DNA of 64,000 nucleotides. It comes from Corythucha ciliata (Eukaryota; Arthropoda; Insecta; Hemiptera; Tingidae). The stretch lies in assembly GCA_038030265.1 (NCBI GenBank), contig CM075937.1, positions 9,672,001 to 9,736,000 of the forward strand, in the 5' to 3' direction. Under the pieces are notes generated by a model that was not told where the DNA came from, did no database searches, and saw only the letters and a list, made by a program, of their open reading frames with translations. This document shows positions 23,016-36,339 of the stretch, piece after piece (the stretch's first letter is position 1; every line of letters begins with the position of its first letter). The translations under genes and the position numbers were made by a program.

Positions 23016-24459
23016 TCTTACGTCCCTTTGAAAATGACTCATTTACGTGACCGCCATTATCAAACAGTATGAACTCAATCAGCGAGGACGTGCTGTTAAA
23101 AACTGAGAGGTGACCTGCTCGACATGACCCCCCCCCTCCACAACCACCCACCAAAAACGCTAATAATAAATTGTCAAAAAACCCAGTTAAAAGCAACAAA
23201 ACAGTGAATTTGCTCCGCGTGTATAAATAAAACAAAAATAAAGCGTTCCATAATCAAAACATTTAATATTTCGTAATAAGAAACGCACAAATAACCGGCG
23301 GTGAAAATCAATTTAATAAAAATAATAAAAAAAAAACTCGGCGACAATATCATCCGCCCGGAATAACGTCTATCCGTACATTGGTTGGGTCGACAAGTGG
23401 GGGGGGGGGGCATAAAAATACGGTAGAATGAAGGAAGTCGACGCTCACTCTGAGAATACAAAACAACCTTTCTGATTATTTTCTTATTCTATAACATTGA
23501 CAAAAGGCACGAGCGAGATTGTGTGTGCAGGAGGTTGGGAGGGTGGGGGAGGCGGAATAAATTTTGAGCTTTTTTTTTTTAACAAACTTTGAGTTTGTTA
23601 AACCGAAGAGAAAGTCGTTGTTTTTTGCTTTAAATAAACAGGCACAACAATTGTCGGTAAAAATCTCGAACATAAAAAAATGAAATGTGTTCAAAACTGA
23701 TCATTCAATAAAAAAGACAACCCTTTCCCTCTTCTATCACACACACTCTCCTTCTCTCTCTCTCTCTCTCATTCTCTTCTTTTGCATGGAAATTAAAGGG
23801 TTGACGATAATAAAGAAAGAAATAAAAAAAAGTCTCCCTTTGACATGTTAATAGGAGGACAAGGGGTGAAAAAAGGACCACGTTATACCTAAGGTGTGTG
23901 CGCCCCGTGGGAACACGGTGATTTGCATTGACTGACAACCCCGCGAAGAGGCGTCTCGTCACGTTCAATTGAGGTAGGAAACTTGCATACAATTTTCGTC
24001 TTCTTATTCTTTTGAATGAGCATTGAATAGTGCTGTTTGAAAAGGGAACTTTATTTTTAATTTTTTTATTTTTCTTATTCAAGAAGGGTTGTCACTGTAA
24101 GAAGACAATCGGTGAATTTAGTCCCATGATGTTCAAGTAGTCGAGCATTACAATGATGGGCTTCCTTTATTTTTACCATTAATTTGATTATTGCCTCGTT
24201 CATTTTTTGTCAATTTGTTCATACAGCAATTTTTAAGCGCGCAAATAACGTCAGTTTGGCCAATTTTATGTCGCAAGTCATTTAAAAAACGGCGGCGGGA
24301 AGAGCGACTGTCGATCAGCTGGTAAACGTGGACAAGGCCCTTGTGTGCGGGAACAGTATATTATGGTTGAAGGACTAGAACAGTCAGTTTTTCCTTTAGT
24401 CAGAGTCATTTTCTAGGCGAGAATGGTCAGTTTAACCATTTTGATGGCTCTTGGAGCGT

Positions 24460-25925
24460 ATTTGCGCTCTAAATGAATTTTAGCAGTGAATGTGGGTTTT
24501 CTATACATTTTACCCAGAATCTAGCGCTTTTTCTTTACATGAATAAGCGCTTTTCCTCCATTTTTGCAGCGAATTAGCGTAATTACTAAAATTTATCAGT
24601 GAAGTTAGCGAAATTTTCTCATTTTTAAGACACGTTTTAACGTTTTTTAAAACACGAATTAGCGCTTTTTCTCACTTTTAGACACGAAGCAGTGAACAAC
24701 CTCAAGTTTTGACGCAAATTAGCCAATTTTCTAATTTCAGCAGGAAATTAGTGCTTTATCTAAATTTTACCAGTGAACTATAGCTTTTTTGCTCTTTTTG
24801 CATTAAAATGTTGGTGAATTTTCTTAATTTTAAGACGTGATTTAACGATTTTATTCTCCTCTCCAACTTTTTTATTAAAAATATTTCCCGTGCCTTAGCG
24901 CTTCTTTTTAAAAGCCGCAAATTAGCCCTTTTCCTCACTTTTAGCCACAAATTAGCGCTTTTTCTCACTTTTAAACATGAAGTAGCGAACAAAACTTCAA
25001 TAATCTGACTTGCATTAGCACATTTTTTTCACTATTAGCCGTGAGCAGCGAGTTTTTATGATTATAAAAATGTGTATCAAGTGCTTTTAATACATTTTAG
25101 CGCTGAACTGTCTGTATATACATATAATCTACTCCGTGATTTAGCACTCCATTTTAATTTTAGCTGCGAATTAGCGATTTGTCTCCTCGGAAAAAGCGCA
25201 TTTTCTAAAATTTAGCCGTGAATCCCAAGTTGACTCTATCGTGGTATTTTTCGATTTCATTCACGAACTAGCGGGTTTTTTAGATCATTTGCCGCGGAGT
25301 GTGGCGCTATTTCTTAATTTCATGGATTGAAATCAGCGCTTTCCCTCAATCTAACCAGCGATTTTGAGCTTTTTCTTAATTTGTTTGCCATAAATTAGCG
25401 CTTTTTCTCCCATTTAGCAGTGAATTGGCGATTTTTTCGACTTTGAAACATTATTTAGTGCCTTGAAGGTATATACCTTCAAAAAACGTCAATTCTGCGA
25501 ATTCGCGGTATTTCTCAATGTGTCCCGTGGATTATTATCGCTTTTAAACAATTTTTCCCGTGAATTAGCACCATTTTCTTAATTTTACAGGCCGGAATAA
25601 GCGCTTTTTCTCAATTTTAGTCTCAAACTAGCGAACAATCTCAATTTTCGACGTAAAGTAACGCGAATCAACCACAATTTAGCCAATTTTCCACTTTTCA
25701 ACAGTGAATTACCGCTTTTCCTCACTTTTATGCGTGAAGTCAGCGAATTTCCTCAGTTTTATACGCGATTTAACTTTTTTTTTTTTTTGGAAACAAATTT
25801 GTGCAGTGAGTAATCGAATTTTCTCAATTTTACCTGTAAGTTAAAGCTTTTCCTTCAATTCACAGCCTGAAATGAGTGACTTTGGTTCAATTTTATCATC
25901 GAATTAGCGCTTTTTATTATAGCCA
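24460..25925 (+). repeat. Degenerate 30-bp satellite, plus orientation, block 5
   Basis: Plus-oriented units filling the right end of duplication copy B and about 100 bases beyond it. The block stops at about 25925, where GCCAACGCGTTTCCGGGG begins unrelated sequence. Minus-strand open frames here are decapeptide readings of the repeat. Confidence 0.9.
25463..25482. repeat. 20-bp perfect palindrome in satellite, copy B
   Basis: Duplicate of the palindrome at 20588, unchanged. Confidence 0.9.
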
Positions 25926-28900
25926 ACGCGTTTCCGGGGAGGGGGTGAGTCGATAAGTTATGACGACCGTAGAAATGTGTCCTGGTGCGCGGGATCGAAT
26001 GTTTTTATGAATCGTGAATGCTTAGTTTCGCCATTTCCAGGCCACGGGTCGGCGGTTTTTTCGGTATTTTCAAAGCGCGAACCGTTAGTTTAGACATTTT
26101 TATGGCGCATTCAGTCTTGTTTAGGTCGTTTCCCTTTCCCCCTCCACCACAGAAACGTTGACTTAAACTTCACCTGGAGTAGAATTGCCAGCTTTTGGAT
26201 CATTAATGAAGAAACCCTTGCATTCAAACCTTTTATTAGTCCTAAATAGTATCAAGGTAGACAAATATTAGACTTTTTTTCATGATTTTCATGTAATATC
26301 GTCAGATAGGGCCAACATTGAAGATTCGGGGTCTTAAAAACTTGTTTTTCAGCGTATTTCGTCTGGTTTTAGTAGTCGAGATCGTCAGCTTTCAACGAGC
26401 TTTGCAAGTTTTCAGCATACCTTGTGTTTCGTCTGTTTCCTGGTCACTTTTGTCAGTTTCAAATATGAAATTGGCCCTTTATTCGTGGGTTTTTCATGCG
26501 AATAGTCTGAATGGTTTCCCAGGGCTGATTTGATTGGTTTCCCAGGTCTAATTTGATTGGTGGGTGGGCCAATGAGTCAATTTCAACGACAAAATTACCA
26601 GTTTAAGACCCTAATTCTCGATTCAGGATGTTTGCAATTTCAATATTAATACTAATAATTAATTTGGCTCTCTTTATGACAAATATTCCGGAATGGATGA
26701 TTTTTAAATAAATAAAGTCACCATTTCCCTATTCCTTTTTCCTACCATTGACTTCTATTTCCTTACATTTTCCTGCTTTCCTAAGGCTTTTCCTCCCCTT
26801 TTTCGTTTTTCGCCTCACCGACCCATCATTCCCTTCTCTACCCCTCTCGCCACACTCTTTTTTTACGCTCTGGAGCCACTGAAAAGAAATAACATTTCTC
26901 GAGACGAAAGAACCTATCCCGAGAGATGTTTCTAAAAAAAAAAAAAAAACGGGTGAGGGAATGTACAGAGTCTGTTCAACGTTGAGAAATAGGCTGTCAC
27001 GCGGAAATGGGAGTAGGTACTACACAGAAGAAGGGTTGACGATGACTAGGGTCGATGGTGAAAGGGTAGTGGTGGTGGTGGTGGGGGGGGGGCTTGGAAT
27101 ATCGAATTGGATGGGGAAGGAGGAGCGAGAGGAAAATGCTTCGTCTTTTATTTGCGAGGAAACGAAGTTGGATGTGACTGACGACCCGTGTAGAAAGAAA
27201 AAAAAAAAGAGAGAGAGAGGAAGAAGATGAAAAAAAATGAAATTTTCTGGGATATTATAATCATAAATAGCGACGTGAACTGAAAATGATCACGTAAAAA
27301 CCAGGGACACAAATAATTTATTGGAGAAAAACTCGAAACTTTCTAGGCCTCCCGACCTCCGGGGCTACAAAGGTTGACAGAATCCCAAAAACGTCCTCCA
27401 CTTTATTGGCACTCGTTCGGATCAATTGTCATCATTCCTATTCTCCATCCCCACACCTCTTCATCCACAAGAAAGAGTCAATTTGAAAGCTAAGTAAAAA
27501 AGCTTTCACTAATCTCACGCTTTAGGATTTGCAGAAATCCCTTCATTAGTCGAGCATTACGTTGCCTTTTTCTTATTTCTTGGGCTAGCGCCGGAAAAGA
27601 GGGATCCACCTGGATTTTCCAACGAAAGTTTACAACAATTACGACAGAATACGTTGCTACACTCTCAAAACGTAACATTAGGGTGAATTCGAATTAAAAT
27701 TAAGGGAGGGTGGTCCTGGTGAGAGAGGGGAGGGGCATAATCCGTTTTATAGTGTTCCGATTTTCTCATCCTTTGCACTGATACATCTAACGAACATTGA
27801 GTAACACTAGGAGGTAAGAAGTATTGCTTTATTGGAGGGTTGGTGGGGTTTAGAAGACATGAGGAGAAACTTAAATTAAATGCTTCACCCTTCGATGCCC
27901 TTGCCCCCTCCCCTCTACGGTGTTGATGAAACGGAAATTTGTGGGTGTCAGGACAATTTTGTTTCTATTTTGTTGCTAATTAATTGCTTCTATACTCGCT
28001 GATCACTCCTATTGTTTACCATTTGGTGAAATGTCTTCCCCGCTTTTACTCTGTAAATGTAATTAACGTGGCGTATACACCACGTTACAGTGGCAAGGAA
28101 AGATATACAGCACCCCCACCTCCACCGATAAAGTACAGGGGCCTAAGAAAAATTGAAAAAGCAGCTTCCTGATTCGCTATTTCAGTTTCAAACGAAATTG
28201 ATGTTCCTTGGAAATGTCATTCACATGTGACACTTCACCCCTCTTATATGAAATAAGGCAAAGGATCAGATAAAAATTTGGAATGGGAAGGGGGAATATT
28301 ATTATTCGCTTCGCGTTGGATAAAGAATAATACCTAACGTATTATAAACGTTTAAAGTTTTTCTAGCCGCACTCAGCACTCGCGGGGATTCAAAAGCCTC
28401 CACGAAGAAGACATTTTCCCAGTTTGGCGAGGTTCGCCGCGGAAAAAACGAAGGGTGCAAGGCATTTGGATCGATGGTTAGAAGTTGACGTGGATATATG
28501 GAACATCTTCTAATCCATCACTCAAGACCAAAGAGGTGGAAGGGGGTGTGGTTGGGGGAAGAGTTTCGGCGTAATATCCTAGGAGAGCTTCTTACCAGCA
28601 GTGGTGGGATAAGAGGACGACGAGGGTGTACTTTTCCTTCCCAGCGAGCTTTTATCTTCAAGTTTTTCTCTCTCTTTCCCCTGTATAAGATGATAAGGGC
28701 GGGGCTTTTCCTTTCGCTCTATAACCCCTTATACCGCAAGTGCCAAAACATGAGGCGCCACTCTGAAGAATATGAACAAAAAAAAAAAAAAAAAAAGCTG
28801 AGGAAATACAGTCTGAAGGGATGAGAGAAGCCCCTAACGTACGACGACGTCTTCCGAAGGACAACAAAAAATTTAACGTTTAACCCCGTGCAAGAGCAGC

Positions 28901-29495
28901 TGGTTGGTCTCCCACGCAAATGAGTTCACAACCCTTTTTTTTGTGCGTGTGTGTGTGTAGGAGGCCCCGTGTGTATACCTTTATAGTATGTAGAGAAGGA
29001 AATCAAACATCAATTAACTTTCGTAACATCCTGCGCACCTGTCCTTTTTAACATAGACCACTTGCCCCCACCACCACCACCACCACCACCACCATTCACA
29101 TATTACAACCAATTTTTAACGCCTTTCGTTTTTTTTTTTTTCATTGTGAGCGATAAAAATGAAAAACGGTTTTAATTTACAGCCCATTTACGCTTTCGGC
29201 TTATAATGATGGCCGTTATGGCGATGTTACGCGAGAAAACACGCAACAACCATGCGTTTCTGAAAAGCAGTCTTCGATACACTGTGCCCGAAGCGCGCTG
29301 AATAAGTCGGTTGGCGATTAAAATGAGCGTTGGCTCTTGAGGCTTGTTATGAGAGGCTATTTCAAAGCCTATAATACACGAAGGAGATGGTAAAGAAAAA
29401 TTGGAGAACACTTAGGTAGCTGGGAAGAATGAAATCTCCTGGGCTCTTCTGTTTTACCACGCTTTAGAATCTTGGATTTGATTTTAAAAGGTTAA
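25926..29495. other. Unique island, no confidently recognised gene
   Basis: 3.6 kb of mixed DNA. Visible: a short imperfect tandem duplication of GGTTTCCCAGG followed by TNTGATTTGATTGGT at 26512-26562; a purine-rich low-complexity frame at 26961-27230 (poly-Val/Gly/Lys, not convincing as a gene); a 62-codon minus frame at 27490-27678 of ordinary composition but unknown; a near-perfect 24-bp palindrome at 28064-28087; GT repeats near 28947; and a CAC microsatellite at 29070-29094. No splice-bounded exon or known domain was found. Confidence 0.5.
29070..29094. repeat. (CCA)n microsatellite
   Basis: About eight uninterrupted CCA triplets within the unique island. Confidence 0.9.
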
Positions 29496-32400
29496 TTTTC
29501 AGCTTACACAGAGAAAAAGTGCTAACTTACTACTAAAAATGAAAAAAGATCGCTGATTTCCAGCTAGAATTGAGAAAAATCGCTAATTCACGGATTAAAA
29601 AAATCTTCTTAATTGCTAAAAATTGAGAAAAAGCACTAACTCGCGGCTGAAATTGAAGAAAATCACTAATTTCGTGATAAAGTGTAGTAAAATTTATTGA
29701 CTCGTGGCTAACATTCAAAAAAATGACCAAGTCGCAACTGAATTTGCGAAAAATCACCTATTCGTAGATCAAAAAATTGCGAAAAAGCGTTTATTCGTGA
29801 TTTCCCGATGCAACTTCCAGACTAAATTTTGAGACAAAAACCGCTAATTAACGGATAAAGTTCGGACAATCCTAATTCGCGGTCAAAATTTAAAATAATC
29901 GCTAATTAGGTACTTCGCAGCTATAATTGAGAAAACTCGCTAATTAGTGAATGAAATTGGGGAAAAGCGCTAATTTACGGATAAACCGCGGGAAAAACAC
30001 TAATTCGCGGGATATTTTTTTTTAAATCCGCTAATCGTTGCTAAAATGAGAAAAACGCTAATCGGTGCTAAAATTTATGAAAATGCGAATCCGTTGGCTA
30101 CTGAAGGCAACTTTGGGACGTAAAACTGAGAAAAAGCGCTATTACAAGCGGCTAAAAGTGAAAAAGTAGTGAAAATGCGGGGCAAAAATATTTGAAAAGG
30201 CCGCTAATTTTCGGTTATTATTGAAAAACCATCGCGATTTAAGTCAAGAAAAAAGTAAATTCGCGGATGAAAATGAAAGAAGTCCACTAGATCACTGCTA
30301 AAATTGAGAAAAAACGCTAAATTCATTGGAAAATGTAGAAAAATTGCTAATTCAATAAATGAAATTGCCGGGGAAAAGCACAAATTCGAGGGTAAAATCA
30401 AGAGAAAACGTTAATTCACTGATACAAAAGTGAAAAGTCGCGGCTGAAATTTAGAAAAAAAATGCCAATTAACAGTCAAAAATTTGACTAACGTTAATTC
30501 ACGGCTGAAACATATAGAACAGCTGCTAATTAGGACGAAAGCTGAATCACGGATAAAAATTACGAAAAATTGATGATTAATTCGCTGATAAATTTAAGAA
30601 AAATTGCAAAGACGTAAATAGAATTGACAGAAAGCGTTAATTAACGGTTAAAATTGAGGCAAACCTAAATCACGGCCAAAATAGAAAAGAATCATTAACT
30701 GATTCGCGATTAAAATTGAGAAATATTGCTAATACGTGGATGAAATTGTCGTGAAAAAAAGCGCTAATTCACGCAGATGAAGTCAAGAACAAAAGTGAAT
30801 TCGTGGATTTAAAAAAACAAAAAAAAACACCAATTAGCAGCTAAAATAAAGAAAAATCCCTAATTCACTGCTAAAATATAAAAAGTTCTAATTTTAGGCT
30901 GTAATTGAAATTCACCAAACCGTGGCATCTGCGAAGGCAACTTCAGGGACAATAATGTTTTTAAAAACTTGAATTCAATGCTGATTCGCGCGGATAAAAT
31001 TGAGAATAACGTTAATTTGCTGCTTAAAGTGAGAAAAAGTGCTAATCAACTGCTAACTTCACGGATAAAAGCATGGAAAAGCCCCACTTTGCGGCTAAAA
31101 TGTAGATAAAGCGCTAATTCATCACTAAATCACGTTTAAACGAATTTTGCTCCTTTACGGCTAAAAGTGAAAAAACGCGCTAATTCGCGTCAGAAATTGA
31201 GATTGTCCGCGGCTTAAAGTGGGAAAAAGTGAAATTCAGTTAAATTAATTTTTACAGCTGAAATTTCGAAAATTTGCTGAAATTAAGAAAATGCACTCAA
31301 TCGCAAGTACAATTAAAAAGAAGTGACCGTTCACTGCTTAAATTTATTTTGTTTAAAACGTAGAATCGTGTCTAAAATTGATACAATTTGCCAACTTCAC
31401 AGCTGAAAGTGAGAAAAATCTCCAATTTGCTCCTAAAATCTAGATAAAGCGTGCTAATTTCGCAAAAATCGCGCTGAATTTACGTCAAAAATTGAGATTG
31501 TTCGCTACTTTACGGCTAAAAGTTATAAAAAGCGCCAATTCACAGGGAAAATTGAGGAAAATCGTGAACTCACGGGGTTTTTTAGGTAACTTTGTGGTTC
31601 AACGTGGTTAAAATTGACAATTCACAGATTAATTTGAGAAATTTGTGATAATTCACTTCTAAACTTGGAGTAAAAGCTCTAATCCACGACTGAAATTAAG
31701 AAGAAGTGTTTGAAATTAAGAAAATTCGCTAATTCACGGCTAAAAGTGAGAAAACGCGCCAATTCGCTTCAGAAATAGAGATTTTTCGTCGCTTCTTGCC
31801 GAAATGTTGAAGATTGGCAGAGAACAAAAACGTTAGTGCTTTTACCTGATATTCAGATACCGCAGGTAAAATTGAGAAAAAGGGATCGTTCACAGGTTGA
31901 TTTTATGTAAATCACGTATAAAATTGGGGAAATTCACTAATGTTACAGCTAGAAGTTAGGTAAAGCGCTAATTCGATGTTTAAATTGATCAAATTAGCTA
32001 AATCATGGCTGATTGGCGTCCAAAATTGAGATTTTTCACAATATAACGACTAAAAGTGAAAAAAAAAAATCGATAATTTACGGCTAAGGTTAGAATAAAG
32101 CGCTAATTGGCTGAAATTGAGAAAAAGTGCTCGCATTCTCCTCTACAATTTATGAGAGATAAAAAAAAAACATTAAATCCCGTTAATTGAGAAAATGCGC
32201 TAACTTCACGGCTAAAATTGAGAGGAAGCTCTAATTCGCGCCTAAAATCCGTATAAAGCGCTGATTCCGCTGCTGCAATTTATATAACGTTGGCTAAATC
32301 ATGGTTGATTAGCGTCAAAAATTTGTATTTTTCGCTAATTTTCGACAGAAACTGCGGCTAAAATTGAGATAAAAGCTCTGTTCGCCGCTGAAATTTCAAA

Positions 32401-33000
32401 AATTAGCCGAAATTAAGAAATAACGCTAATTTACGACTGAAAGTAAAAAACAATTCTAATATAACGCCTATATGCCAGTTCGTCGTTTCTAGACGTAACT
32501 TTGTGGCTGAAATCGGAAAAAAACGCTAATTGATGTGGTAAGTGAAAAAAATATCGCTAATTTTACGGTTAAAAGTGAGAAAAATCTTGAATTCGCTGCT
32601 AAAATCTAGATTAAACGCTCACTCGATGCTAACATTTCGAAAATTGGGTAAATCGTGGCTGATTCCCGCTATTAATTCACGTTAAAAATTAGGAGATTGT
32701 TCCTTAGTTTTCGGCTAAAAGTGAGAAAAAGTGCTAATCCCCCCCCCCCAGACTGTAGATAAAGCGCTGATTCCATGCTGAAATTTCAAAAATTTGCTGT
32801 AATTGGGAAAAAGAGCAAAATCGTTAGTAAAATTGAGAAATATTCGTGCCTAAAGTTGAGCAAGTCCATCATTCGGAGATATAATAACTGAGAAAACGCC
32901 AATTGTAACTTCGTGGTGACGTTATTGGGGAAAAGCGCTAATAGTGCGATAATTAATGGCTAGAATAGAGAAAAAGCGCTAAATCGCGGCTTTTCAACCG
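29496..33000 (-). repeat. Degenerate 30-bp satellite, minus orientation, block 6
   Basis: Reverse-complement units throughout, with interspersed copies of the GCAACTTC module (for example GATGCAACTTCCAGAC at about 29808 and GAAGGCAACTT at about 30102 and 30932). A poly-C run lies at about 32740. No gene. Confidence 0.9.
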
Positions 33001-35890
33001 TCCATTTGTGAAGGAGGGAGAGGGGGCTGGCCACATTTTCTGGGCCTAACAGGAATTTATATTAATAATAGGCTCCTAGAGAGATGGAATCGGGCCGGCC
33101 AGGTCACAATCACGTCAGCGTTTTATACCGCGGCCCTCCCGCCCTGCATTTACATTTAAATGTGTGAAATGTTTGGACAAACTACCACCATTTTCGGACA
33201 AATTCATCCCAGTCTTGTGCATTTTGGTTTTATTGATGGCAGAAACTTGGTTGCGGGAGAGGGGGGGGGCGTAGCCCTTGGCAGCAGCACCAGCAGTGTG
33301 AGCAGTGGACACGAACGAGGTATAATATACGAGCGGGCAACATACCGGTAATATAGGCGTCGTTTACATGATATTGATTAATACTCGAATTACGACAATC
33401 GATACACCCCCCCCCCTCACCGCACATCACCTATAAAGAGCAATGGCTAACAACTTCCTCCTCTCTCCCCAACCACTTCATGAAATATAAGTGAAAAAAA
33501 AAAAAAAAAAAGCGCGCAATGAACGAAATGGCCTCAACTTCACCCTCGCCCACCATTCTCTCTGTTCACAGTGGGTGTGGGTATATACATATAGGGGGAA
33601 AAGGGATGTTTTACGAGGGTAAAAAAAAAAAAAATGACCCTCCCCCGTTTCCTTTTAACCCCACCCACCCACCCCCCACCCACCACAGACAGACATCCAT
33701 TCGATCTTCCCTCGTTCGGTCGTCGGTGCAGTATTTCTCTCATTGGTTTTTGGGTGACGAAATGGTTTCACGGCTGTGCCAGAGGTGTTGAACAATAGGG
33801 ACTGAATTTTCCCTTGGTTCACGCGAACAGATTGCGAATTCTAAAAACGTGCATGTTGTACAACCTGGAGGAATGAGGGAATTGTGTTGGGGGGGGGGGA
33901 GGGACCAGGTTTTAACGCTTTTGTTCAGCGACACACAAAAAAAGGGAGCTCCTCTCTTGGTGAAGATCAAAAGAGCTAATATTAAAATCAATTTTTTTTT
34001 GTGTGTCCTCCTCTTTCGGGTAATACCCCTTTCTGAATAATAAGTAAGCTTTATGGAAAAAAAAATAAGAGGGGTGGGGGAGCGTTGGAAAATATTTGTG
34101 AACGGGTATAGACAGGGCTTTACTACCCCCATGCAAGGTGGAGGAAGGGAATGTCTTCCCACTCTTTAACACCGAATTAACTTTTCACATTTTATGAAGC
34201 ATCATTTTCTATCCTATTTTCACACCCTGAGAAAGATGGGAAATGTGCACGTAGGGAAAAATGGATCAACTTGCAAATCCCACTTCTCATATCTCGCGGG
34301 CGGGTGCTTCCTCTTATTTTACTTTGGGTATATATATACTTTTTTTTTTTCGTTCTTTTCTTCAAGCCTCCTCTTCCTTCCTCCTCCACCCATGTAACTT
34401 TAAAGACGTCCTTTAGCTTAGAGCCTCAGCAGAGTCGTTTCATATATCATATACCCCTCACCACCCAACCTCATCCAGTACCCTCTCAATCCTCATGGCG
34501 AAAGTAATCCTAGCGCACACCAACCAAGGCCCCTTTACCTCTTTCTATCTTATCCTGGGATGGAGTTAACCTCAAGAGGGAATTTAATAAACAGAACTGG
34601 GGATCCCGTTTATGGGCCCCCCCTTCCACTCTTTCCACCACTCACCGCGGAAAAACTCTCATCTTTTGCCACCCCTTCTCCATGCAGACTTGGCATAATT
34701 TGCCAGTCAAATATTAAGGGTGAAAATGTTTATTAGGTTGGTAGGTCTCATTCCTATTTTTTTTCCTTTTTTTTTTTTTTTTAAAGGAAATACCTCCCTT
34801 ATTAACTCTTTGGGAACGGTTAAATGACTTAACGAGGTACATCAATACGTTGAGGGAAGGACTCGTGAAAGGAAACCACTTTAAATAATCCACCAAACAA
34901 ACTCCACTACCTGTCCTTTTCTTCTATCCCTTTTCAAACCCTTTTTTTTATACCCTCTAGAGTTCGCAGAGCACTTCTCCCTTATCTCATCTCTCCCTTT
35001 TAATTTTTTTTCTCCCCTCAGAGGTCAAAAGTTCCTGTTAAAAGTGATGTTCCGCATCGAGATGATTAAACGTTGAAACGAACTGCAAAAAAAACTACCA
35101 CCGATACACTTTTCGGTTCATTTTCGTAAATTTATGTAATCCAGCACGGAAAAAAAAGCACGTCTGCCAATCAAACGTTGTCTGGTTGTACATTATTCAA
35201 CGAGACAACGTATAGTGTGGATCCAGAGAAAGAAGGGATGGGGGATCGGAAGGAAAAATGTCGGAGCACGGAGAAAAAAAAAGGAAGAAGCATTTTCTTC
35301 CTTTTCTTTGACTTTGAACCATTCGCAGCATACATAATATAACATATAAATATATATAGAAAGAATGTAGAACGTGAAGCATGGTTATATGGGTTGCTGA
35401 GGGGGCCGAGTAAGCATCGCATTGAGTCCTTTTTTCCATCCTTCTTTTTTTTTTCAGTAATAGCATTCTTGAAGGAAACCTTAAGGAGAGAAGGGAAAAT
35501 AAAAATAAAGTGTGTGCATGCTAATGATGTGTGCTTGTCTCTTTGGATTCTCTTGAGAGATGAGGAAGGGTGAGGAGAACGGAGGGGGTTAACAAGCAGT
35601 TATTTGAATAAGAGCTATCCCAACCATGTTGAATAGGAGACAAAGAATAGAAAACAGTTGGGAGAGAGGCTGGGATTACGTTTCACTAATGCAAGACAAG
35701 TATACCTGTACCTGTAAATACAATTAATAAAATATGATTTTTTAAGACTGCAGTCATGAGAACACGACGAGCAGGGCAAATGTGGAGGGAATTAGTCAAT
35801 TAAATTAAATGACAGACGATCAAGTGACTTTCCAAGGGAAAGCTCACGTTTTGACCTCCCGATTCTCGCGTCAAACTACATCGCTATAGC
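33001..35890. other. Unique island, no recognised gene
   Basis: 2.9 kb with long poly-A, poly-T, poly-G and poly-C tracts and many short overlapping frames. A 140-codon minus frame (33740-34162) and its neighbours are dominated by translations of homopolymers and lack known motifs. A hairpin at 35175-35211 has ACGTTGTCT/AGACAACGT arms. Nothing else is supportable. Confidence 0.5.
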
Positions 35891-35893
35891 AGG

Positions 35894-35935
35894 GCACTGC
35901 TAGAACTACACCAATCGTGGGGCCCAGGGCGCCCC
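35894..35935 (+). repeat. GC-rich array-edge motif, copy 2
   Basis: GCACTGCTAGAACTACACC followed by AATCGTGGGGCCCAGGGC resembles the edge motif at 15400. Like it, this copy lies immediately left of plus-oriented satellite. Confidence 0.65.
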
Positions 35936-35949
35936 ACACTTTTCGAATA

Positions 35950-36110
35950 AACAAGAAATAAATTTTTTTAACGTAGCGTTAAATTATGGATTTTCACTTA
36001 ATTTAGCCATAAATTAGCGCTATTTCTACATCCTACATCCGCCAAGTAGAGGTTATGCTCTATTTATAAGCCGCAAATTGATGATTTTCTCAATTTCTAC
36101 CCGCGAATCA
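35950..36110 (+). repeat. Degenerate 30-bp satellite, plus orientation, short block 7
   Basis: About five diverged plus-oriented units, cut off at 36110 by a G-rich non-satellite insert. That insert (36111-36335) begins GGGTCGTAGGTACCGGGAGG and ends in a poly-G run at about 36302. Confidence 0.85.
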
Positions 36111-36335
36111 GGGTCGTAGGTACCGGGAGGGGGATATGAGGGTTAGATCCCCACCCCCCCAGAGCTTCAAGTATACGAACGAAGGTGAGCGTTTCACATT
36201 GAAGTTAGGTTTAACAGATTTTCTGGTCTTAAAGCAGCCCGAAAAGGTCCGAGTACGTCCAGCTTTTTCCTTGGACTTCAGACCCAACGCAGTAGTGTAC
36301 CGGGGGGGGGGGGGTCGCCCCGGACCTTCTATCAA
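36111..36335. other. GC-run-bounded insert between opposite-strand satellite blocks
   Basis: A 225-base non-satellite segment with G/C homopolymers at both ends separates a plus block from a minus block. Its start GTCGTAGGTA resembles the reverse complement of CCTACCTACGCCACTG at about 38103, where the next strand switch occurs. It may be a decayed transposon. Frames inside it are short. Confidence 0.5.
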
Positions 36336-36339
36336 ACAA

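Larger units (their letters stand above)
22218..24455. other. Island between satellite blocks (copy B)
   Basis: Copy B of the island at 17395-19625, with the same layout: GC-rich start, gag/RT remnants to about 23015, then AT-rich unique DNA with poly-G (23399), CT microsatellite and the TTAACAAACT hairpin. No additional gene. Confidence 0.7.
20940..25832. repeat. 4.8-kb tandem duplication, copy B
   Basis: Copy B of the unit described at 16103-20939, nearly identical and about 38 bases longer. Two satellite segments present near 25147 and 25407 are missing at the matching places in copy A (about 20317 and 20560). The copy lacks a 14-base stretch near 22192 that copy A has at about 17353. Indels therefore concentrate in satellite DNA. 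Confidence 0.93.

Noticed and set aside
24756..24992. Lys/Arg-rich open frame on the minus strand
   Set aside because: It is the decapeptide translation of the 30-bp satellite, not a gene.
26961..27230. Frame with poly-Val, poly-Gly and poly-Lys
   Set aside because: Low-complexity GT, G and A runs explain the composition. No supporting splice sites.
33740..34162. 140-codon minus-strand open frame
   Set aside because: It overlaps several equally long frames in other registers, contains homopolymer translations and shows no motif.
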